NCBI RefSeq assembly: GCF_964204645.1
Contig: NC_134026.1
Coordinates: forward strand, 20,292,650 to 20,356,649
Length of the DNA: 64,000 nucleotides
Source: Tubulanus polymorphus
Taxonomy: Eukaryota > Nemertea > Palaeonemertea > Tubulaniformes > Tubulanidae
Direction: 5' to 3'
Shown here in pieces: positions 28,101 through 37,100 of the stretch. The notes beneath the pieces were generated by a model. That model was not told the DNA's origin. It saw nothing but the letters and a program-made list of their open reading frames with translations, and ran no database searches. Position 1 is the first letter of the stretch. Each line of letters opens with the position of its first letter. Made by a program: the position numbers and the translations under genes.

Positions 28101-31100
28101 TATCATCATTTCTTTCATTGAAAGGGATTTGAAGTATATTTATTATGTTTTCATCTAAAGTTCCTTTAAAATTTAAAACTGTATTGAATATTTTAGGATT
28201 TTTAACGCCATTATCAAAAGTATCTACTAGTTCAGTAATTAAATATGTTTCATTTGATGATATTTGATTAATCATAGTAATGTCATCAATTTTATAATAC
28301 CTTGCGGACACTAAATTTGTTGCTGAAATATAATTTTTAATGTTAAATAATGAAAATGATTTATTGGTTTCTTTTATTTCGATTTTAAAGTTGGGTTCTT
28401 CTTCTGTCTTCATTTTAATAACAAAACTTTTATTAAAACTCATTCAAATATAAATATTCAATGTTTTAAATATGAATTATTTCACTCACACTTTTATATT
28501 GAATAATCTATCAATTTATATGTTATTCATATATATTTTATTCATGTATATGAATATTTTAAGAGTAATAGGGGTAATGGGCTTTCAGGTTAAAGGTTTC
28601 ATTAAAAAATGAAAAATATGAAAATAATAACAATTTCTACTTGAATTAGGAGTGAAACTCGTAAAAAATGAAAAATAATTCTCACACGCTCGAATTTATT
28701 TCACTCACACTTTACTCACACTTTTTTCTAGCGAGTAAAAATGAAAAATAAATTCGAGTGTGTGAGAATTATTTTTCATTTTTTATGAGTTTCGCGACTA
28801 ATTCAAGTAGAAATTGTTATTATTTTCATATTTTTCATTTTTTAATGAGCTCGACCCTTCGACCTTTGGCCTGAAAGCCCATTACCCCTATTACTGATGT
28901 TTTAATGGAACCCGCAACACCAGCTATCCCGATAGATGGCGTGACGAGCTATAGGTCTTCCGTTGTCAAAATTAGTTCATTTTCAGTGAACTTTGAACTT
29001 AATTTTTAGACTCTGTTACGGATGAAACTCCAGGGCCGAAATACCCAATTCTTTTTCGGATCCAAGCTCCAGGGTCGAACTAAAACCCATAAAACTAACG
29101 ACGACTCCAGACGTATAATATTACAAAGCACGTACATTTATTAAAGTACTGTGGCTGGGACTCTCTGTGGTCAGTCAACAGATATTTATATAGGTACAGT
29201 TTATAGGGGTAAGTCAAGTATAAAGTACACTGAATCATTCACACTTATAACAGACTGAAGTCAGTATACCGTATAAACACTATACATACCATAACTATTC
29301 AATAACTGGGTAACACAACTGGGTAACACCCTCACCCTTAAAAGATTCAGAGATGTATTTCTAGAAAAAATACATGTACATACATTCTACAAAATTCGAC
29401 AAAAATACAAACAAACACATATTTAATCTTCAGATCATAACAATTCGGAATATTTCAACAATACATTACACATTAATTATTACATGATATTATGAGCGCG
29501 AAAGGGCATCTGAAACCACATTACAGCGTCCTTTAATGTGTCTTATGTCTAAGTCATACGACTGCAATATCACACTCCAAGCCATGAGACGCTTATTCTT
29601 GTTCTGCATCTTGTACAAGAAAGTTAATGGATTGTGATCTGTAAATATAACTACTGGAAAGATTTTCATACTTGTATAAACATCAAAATGTTCCAAAGCT
29701 AAGATTATAGACAGACATTCTTTCTCAATTGTCGAGTAATTTTTCTGCGCAGCTACAAACTTCTTTGAAAAGAAACACAAAGGATGTTCTAAACCGTCAT
29801 CATCATCTTGAGCTAAAACTGCGCCAGCACCCGAATCACTGGCGTCAACAGTAAGCTTGAATTGTTTATCGAAATTTGGAGCTGCGAGAATAGGAGTTGA
29901 CATCAACAAATGTTTTACCGATTGAAAAGATTTCTCACAAGTTTCACTCCAGTCAAATTTTGCATCCTTTTTCAGCAACTCGGTCAAAGGAACAGTGACT
30001 TGTGCGAAATTTTTACAAAACTTTCTATAGTATCCCGCCATTCCTAAAAAACGCATGATGTCACGCTTGTTAGAAGGTGGTGAATACTCAATTATAGCTT
30101 TGACTTTTGCATCTATGGGGCGTACTTGACCTTGTCCCACTATATGGCCTAGATATTTAACTGTGGCCTTACCAAATTCGCTTTTTTCTAAATTAACAGT
30201 TAAATTAGCTTCGGTGAGATTATGAAACAGATCTTTTATTTGTTGTAGATGTTCTTCCCAAGTGTCGGAAAAAACAATGATATCATCCAAATATACTACA
30301 ACACATACTAGCCCGCGCACTACTTTGTTCATTAACCGCTGAAAGGTGGGGGCAGAATTCTTCATGCCAAAAGGCATTACACGATATTGAAATAATCCGT
30401 CAGGGGTCACAAAAGCGCTTATTTCTTTAGCTCTTTCAGAAAGAGGTACCTGCCAGTACCCTTTCGTTAGGTCGAATTTACTGACATATTTGGCTCGGCC
30501 AATGCGATCAATAAGATCGTCGACTCGTGGCATTGGGTAACTATCAGACTTAGTCACAGCATTGACTTTTCTAAAGTCAGTTACAAAACGCCACTTACCT
30601 CCAGGTTTGGGTACTAGCAAGCAGGGAGAACTCCACTCACTTTCACTAGGCTCAGCTACGGCCATTTTAATCATAGAAATAACCTCCTGTTTCATAATTT
30701 CACCTTTTTGTGGGTTCACTCTATAATGATGCTGTTTGATAGGAGTAGCATCCCCAACATCGACATCATGAGATGCCCAAGATGTTAGACCAGGTTGATC
30801 TGTAAAAAGATGCTTATTGTCGTTAATAAGTTGCAATAATTGATCTTTTTCTTTTGAACCCAAATGACAAACTTTTTCATCTATATTGTTTATTGCCTTG
30901 CTGTTATTGAAACCAGGTGCAATAGGAACTAATTTAGAACTATCGAAATCAGATTCTAGATGCAATGGATCTTCAATATAATTTGAAATACATATTTCAT
31001 TAGAATTATTTTCAGCAATTGAAATCATACCGAGAGACTGTGGACGATCTATGTAACGTTTCAACATATTAACATGGCATAATTGAGTAGCTTTTCTACG

Positions 31101-34100
31101 GTCAGGCGTTGAAACAATATAATTCACATCGTTCACTTTTTCTTGCACTACATACGGACCATGAAATTTAGCTTTAAACGGATGACCTTTCAATGGAAAT
31201 AACACCAAAACTTTATCATCTTTTTTGAACTCTCTATTACGAGCTTTTTTGTCATACCAGGTTTTCATACGTCCCTGTGCTTGCTTTAGGTGCATACGAG
31301 CACATTCCCATGCAGAATACAACCGTTCTTTGAAATTGGAAATATATGTTAACAAATTAATTTCATCAGTTTTATCAAGCCATCTTTCTTTAATTAGTTT
31401 TAATGGACCTCTAACCTGGTGACCAAATACCAACTCAAAAGGGCTAAATCCCAGGGATTCTTGAACTGCTTCTCTCATAGCAAAAAGTAGAAATGGTACT
31501 GCCTCATCCCAATCTTTCTCATGTTGTGTACTATATGTTCGAAGCATTGTTTTGAGGGTCTGATGGAAACGTTCAAGAGCTCCCTGAGATTCAGGGTGGT
31601 AAGCGCTAGAAATATTTTGTTTAATTCCTAACTGATACATAACCTGTTGGAATATATTGGATACGAAGTTCGAACCTTGATCAGACTGCACCGATGTCGG
31701 TAACCCAAACAGCGTAAAAAATTTAACCAATGCTTTGCAGATAAGTGGTGCAGTTATATTCCTTAACGGTATAGCTTCAGCGAAACGTGTTGCTTTACAC
31801 ATTATTGTCAACAAATACTGAAACCCTGATTTAGTTTTCGGTAATGGACCTACACAATCGCAAATAACCTCTGCAAACGGCTCCCCGAACGCTGGAATCG
31901 GAATAAGAGGTGCAGGGGGTATTATCTGGTTAGGCTTACCAGACTCCTGGCATGGTCGACAGGATGCACAAAAATTTTGAACATCACGCTTTAAACCAGG
32001 CCAGAAAAAATGATTTAAGACTTTGTTGTAAGTCTTGGTGACTCCCAGATGACCAGCAAGCGAAGTTTCATGAGCTAAACTTAAAATATCATTCCGATAT
32101 GGTGTTGGAACAACTATCTGATGATAAACTTTCCATTCATTACTTGCTGGAACATCTGGAGGTCGCCATTTACGCATCAACACTCCAGACTGAAAATAAT
32201 ATCCAGAAGGAGTACCAGTTAATGATTCAATTGAATCGGAAGCAGAATTTAAAAATGTCTTGAACTCTGGTTCAACATTCTGCAAATCAATAAGGTTTGA
32301 CCTTGATGATACATCTTTATTAGATGAAATGAAACCGGTAGACGTTTCGTCAAAAATTCGACCAAGAAACGAATCACTTAAATCTACCATTTCATTAGAA
32401 AACTCTTTGTTTTCTAAACAGGGCTTAGATCCCATTATCTTATCAGCACATCGCGACATAGCCCTAGTAGTTACACATGATGGGAAAATTCCAGGATATG
32501 TTTTCTCTAAACTTTCAGTATCTACATTAAGTAGAGGATCTGTAGTGACTAAAGGGTTAATGTGTACTCTACCACCAGCCAAGTCATTACCGAGGAGCAT
32601 AGATACACCCAAAATAGGTAGTGACGACTGAACGCCCACAACTACAGAACCGCGAACTAAATCAGAATCCAGATAAACTCTGTGGAGTGGAACTTTGATA
32701 ATTTCCGAACCTACTCCTCTAATGAGAACATGTTCACCGATAAAAGTACTACCAGATAACGGTAAAAGACTCTCCAACATTAAAGTTTGAGAGGCACCCG
32801 TATCGCGAAGTAATTTAATACTCACTGGTTCATCGGTACTTTCGAATGACAATAAAGCGTCTACTATAAATGGATTATAACTCTTGCTATACAATGGTTG
32901 AACTGCAGGGTTGGATTTAATACGTTGAGTTGCTGTAAGACCGGTTTTGTCTCTGATCTCTGGTTCTCTCCCCTCTCATTCTTTTTCTGAAGAGAAAAAC
33001 ATGTACTTAGAGTATGACCGGATTTTTTACAGTAATTGCACCAAATACCTTTATTTCTTCTACTCTGAGTCCAATTTTGCGTATTACTATGATTATTGAA
33101 ATTTCTTTGAAATTTTGACACATTTCGAGAATCCGAAGCCGGAAAATTACTAGCAGAACTTGACTCAAAGCTGATTTTGTGTGTCAGAGCATAATCATCA
33201 GCAGAGCTGGCAGCTTTTGACAAACTATCTATTTTCTGTTCATCGACATATGTTCTAATATCACTATTAATACATTGTTTAAATTCCTCTACTAACAACA
33301 ATTGTTTCAAAGAATCATAGTCTTTTACATCTTTTGAATCACACCAACGACTAAATAACGTTTCCTTTTCTCTGGCAAACTCAACATATGTTTCATTGGG
33401 AGATTTTTTTCGATTACGAAACTTCTGTCTATAAGCTTCCGGTACAAGTTCGTAAGCTTTTAATATAGCAGTCTTAACTATATCATAGTCAGCACTTTCT
33501 TCGGCATAGAGAGATGAATATGCTTCTTGAGCTTTTCCAATCAAAACACTTTGGAGTAGCAATGTCCAACACTCTCTAGGCCACTTTAGATTATTGGCTA
33601 CTTTCTCAAAATGTAAAAAGTACTTATCTATTTCAGCTTCTTGAAATTTCGGTACTAGACGTATGTGACGAGTGACATCGAACTCATTCCTATGTGCAGG
33701 AAAGCCTTGCGGAGCACGTGACTCCAACTCCAAAAAGCGCAGCTGATGTTCACTCTCAAGACGTTTGATTTCTAATTGGTGTTTGCGTTCTCGTTCTCGT
33801 TCCTTCGCTTCGAACTCGAGCTCCATTCTACGAATTAATGTAGCTTCCGTTTCTCCGGCCTCATTTTCTGTCTTCTCAGGAATCGCCTGCTGCATTTCAA
33901 CGTCGCTTAAAAGACCAGATTTGACGCAATGTTCTATAATACAGAGTTTAATATGTTCCTTTTTCTGTGATTTTCTAAATGAGACGTTATAATGCTCAGC
34001 AAGCTGAACTAATTCACTTTTACGTAAAGTCTCAATTTGTTCGCTACTTGGCGAATCAATAAACGATTCCACAGAGGGCAACATATCTACGAGCCCAAAA

Positions 34101-37100
34101 CGATACCAAATATGAAACGGTACAGTACCTTTATAAAACAGCACAGATAACAACAGAAGTACTGCAAAAACTTTTCCTCGTTTCATTGGTTCTGCCACAA
34201 ACACGTCCAAATGTGCAAAAAGTCGTCTTCAAAGTCCGTGGCTCCCGGACGAGCCCCCAATTTCTGTTACGGATGAAACTCCAGGGCCGAAATACCCAAT
34301 TCTTTTTCGGATCCAAGCTCCAGGGTCGAACTAAAACCCATAAAACTAACGACGACTCCAGACGTATAATATTACAAAGCACGTACATTTATTAAAGTAC
34401 TGTGGCTGGGACTCTCTGTGGTCAGTCAACAGATATTTATATAGGTACAGTTTATAGGGGTAAGTCAAGTATAAAGTACACTGAATCATTCACACTTATA
34501 ACAGACTGAAGTCAGTATACCGTATAAACACTATACATACCATAACTATTCAATAACTGGGTAACACAACTGGGTAACATGCACACATTATCACAGCACC
34601 CGCCAACTATACAATAAACTAATTTTTCAACTCAGATATCGGTATAGTTTTCATTGATAATCGATTCATTTAAGAAAAAGTCCACTCAATTTTAATTGAA
34701 ATATAGTAGAAATCGAACGCGGAAGACCAACCTACTAGCGACTCCGTGCGGATCCTCGCTTGCCATACGGGGAATCATCGATTGCCACAGTAGCGGCCCG
34801 ATACCCCATTAGCAGAGCGCCTTGATTTATGATTCCGACGCAATCAATCAATGATCGTGTAAGTTGTATTTATAATCTCAATCGGATTTCAGGATATGTT
34901 TCCTAGTTTCAAGTATTTCCCGGTTGGACATTTGAAGATTATGCACGCTACAACAATGGGCCATAGAAAGTAGGTGATATTTTATACACATATTTTGAAA
35001 TTTCAATGATATGGACTGAAATATGGCCCTTGATTCAACCCGCGTTCCATCTCCCAGGGGCCCTCAGATGACGTCTCCTACTACAGCCTATCCGATACCA
35101 GTGATGCCTTCAGCGGAGAAAATCCTTTTTCTAGCTTTACTGCTACAATGGAATGAACAAGGAGAATGCGAAGGTAAATGCGGTATATCCAGTATACCCT
35201 GTAGCTCATAAGTGACATAGATAAGACAGTGTAAAAACGGGTGTCATAATGTGGTAAAAAAAACTATGGTTTATTAATGGCCGATGTCAAAATAGCAGTG
35301 ACTGTTCACGATTGATAAGACACTATATCCGTATTATGAAGATAATAAAGAGAGAATCTCACAATAGTAAAGCAAAAAAAGTCCGAATTTTTTGTTTCCT
35401 AGAGTAGTAGTTTATTCGACGTTTCTACTATATTATAATAGTCATCTTCATGAATATTAGATTGCCTGCTGTTTTATTGACCAAAAGCCCCTGTATAGTT
35501 TTTTTGTTTGTTTCGAAGTTGTTCTTCATGAATCTATTTCGGAATTTATTCGGGTCCTTATTTTTATACATCGGTATCTATCTGCTGTGTATTTCAGACG
35601 ACGTCACAGACATCGCTAAATATCGCAATCGGTACGAATTCATCGAGCTCATTACCACGAACCGAACGGAAACCGGTACATCGAGATCGCAGACGACAGT
35701 TCTAGTTGCTACACTCGTCAATCCAGCCGGACGCGTACACTGCACCAAAGACGTCTCGATTGAATTCAACAGAATTCCCCGTAATGAGGTTAATACATCC
35801 GCAAGCTTTCATATTTTGTGCGAATGTTTCGTTTCGAAGTCATTTTTGACACGATAAGCGTACTTTCTATCCATTTGTTGTTGTTGTAGGAAAATTCGCA
35901 CATCCATGTTGTGGAAATGGACTGCGGTCCATACACCGAAGGTTTCTGGACAGTTCAGGTTCAACAAATGACCAGGAATCAGGTATGTATATCGATGTAC
36001 ATGCAGAATGTATGAGTTCTAAAATGCGCAAAATGCCATGCTTGGTGCTGAGCGGTTGAAAGTAACGTCATGATTTTTGCGGCAAATGTACGCGGGCTTC
36101 TATCGCAGCAAATAAACCAACTTAATTCCAGTTGACTATACTAGATTTTATATTTTCTTAAGCTATCAATGCGATGGCTAAATGATGTGTACAGTGAGAC
36201 TTGCCAAATATAACGTTCACTTCATGAGAATACATTCCCGACATGTCCGTGTAAATCCCTGCCGTGGAGCGGATTCATTTTGTCATCATCTCATAGTTCC
36301 TTGGAAGTAACGAACGATGCAGGGGTAAATCCAAGAGAGGGTGCAGGGGGTGCGTACCCCCTCTTAGAAAAGTCAATTTGTCCTGAAATTTTACGGGAAA
36401 ATATTAAACTAATACATAAAAGATATTAAATTCATAAGCTTGTTGTCTATATTTCTATTGATGAGTTAATGTTTTCCGAGGAGCTTTCTTTTGGACTTCT
36501 TTTAATCATATGATATGCCCTATTGTCGAGGTGCATCCCTTCCTAAATCAGACACTAGATCCACACCTGAAATGTTAGTACATAACTGTGGCAGCAGTGA
36601 CAGTGAATGTGAACATATTTTTTTCGCATAGCATTGTTTTAATTCAATGGTGCATAAAATTCAATATTTCGATATGAAAATAAACAGTGCCGTGTGTTTA
36701 GTATATCTTTGAAATTCTAGAATCGGGATAAACCAGCTTACGAATACGAATTGACATTCTACATGTATGATTTCCACTACAGACCGATTCTACCGATAGG
36801 TAAGTGTGTGTAAATGTGGGTCTAGATACATAGGAGTTATTATTATGATAAGAATCAACATTTTGGATCACCAATCCTCCGTATGCACTATAATATTTTC
36901 AGAAATAGTTCGAAAGTTAATGAAATTCAAGGACGTCGCTCCCATGAATATCGACGACAAATACTATTTTCAATCAAGATCAAATATTAAGGTATTCGGG
37001 CATTTATTGTTGATAGGCGGCAATTAGCTTTTAATGAAATGAAATAATCTACAGTCCAGGGCCAACTTCCGTAGTTCTGGCTAAATATTTGACTGTGGAC

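Larger units (their letters stand above)
26625..28895. mobile_element. Maverick/Polinton-like mini-element with 142-bp perfect inverted repeats
   Basis: The first 142 bases (26625-26766, starting AGTAATAGGGGTAATGGGC) are an exact reverse complement of the last 142 (28754-28895). GATGTT flanks both sides as a 6-bp target duplication. A 6-bp duplication, long inverted repeats and a 5' AG start are known marks of Maverick/Polinton transposons. At 2.27 kb this copy lacks polymerase B, integrase, protease and ATPase genes, so it would be a non-autonomous derivative; that assignment is inference. The cargo is a 24-bp minisatellite and one minus-strand ORF. The interior is visibly more AT-rich than its surroundings. 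It sits in intron 13 of the xylosyltransferase-like gene. Confidence 0.8.
29014..34579 (-). mobile_element. Full-length Ty3/gypsy-type LTR retrotransposon, GMR1-like order
   Basis: The 5566-bp element has two 315-bp LTRs that are identical by eye, a primer-binding site, gag, pol and a polypurine tract. Pol order is protease, integrase, reverse transcriptase, RNase H, which among Ty3/gypsy elements is the hallmark of the GMR1 group; most gypsy elements have integrase last. It lies antisense in intron 13 of the xylosyltransferase-like gene. Identical LTRs and intact ORFs indicate a recent insertion. I see no envelope gene. The flanks (GACTC before, TGCAC after) show no 4-6 bp target duplication. 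Confidence 0.97.

Noticed and set aside
26625-28895. Polinton-like element as part of the LTR retrotransposon
   Set aside because: It has its own inverted ends and a 6-bp target duplication, and 112 bp of other sequence separates it from the LTR.
31225-33992. Plus-strand ORFs (31225, 32260, 33765) over the LTR element
   Set aside because: They are antisense shadows of pol and gag.
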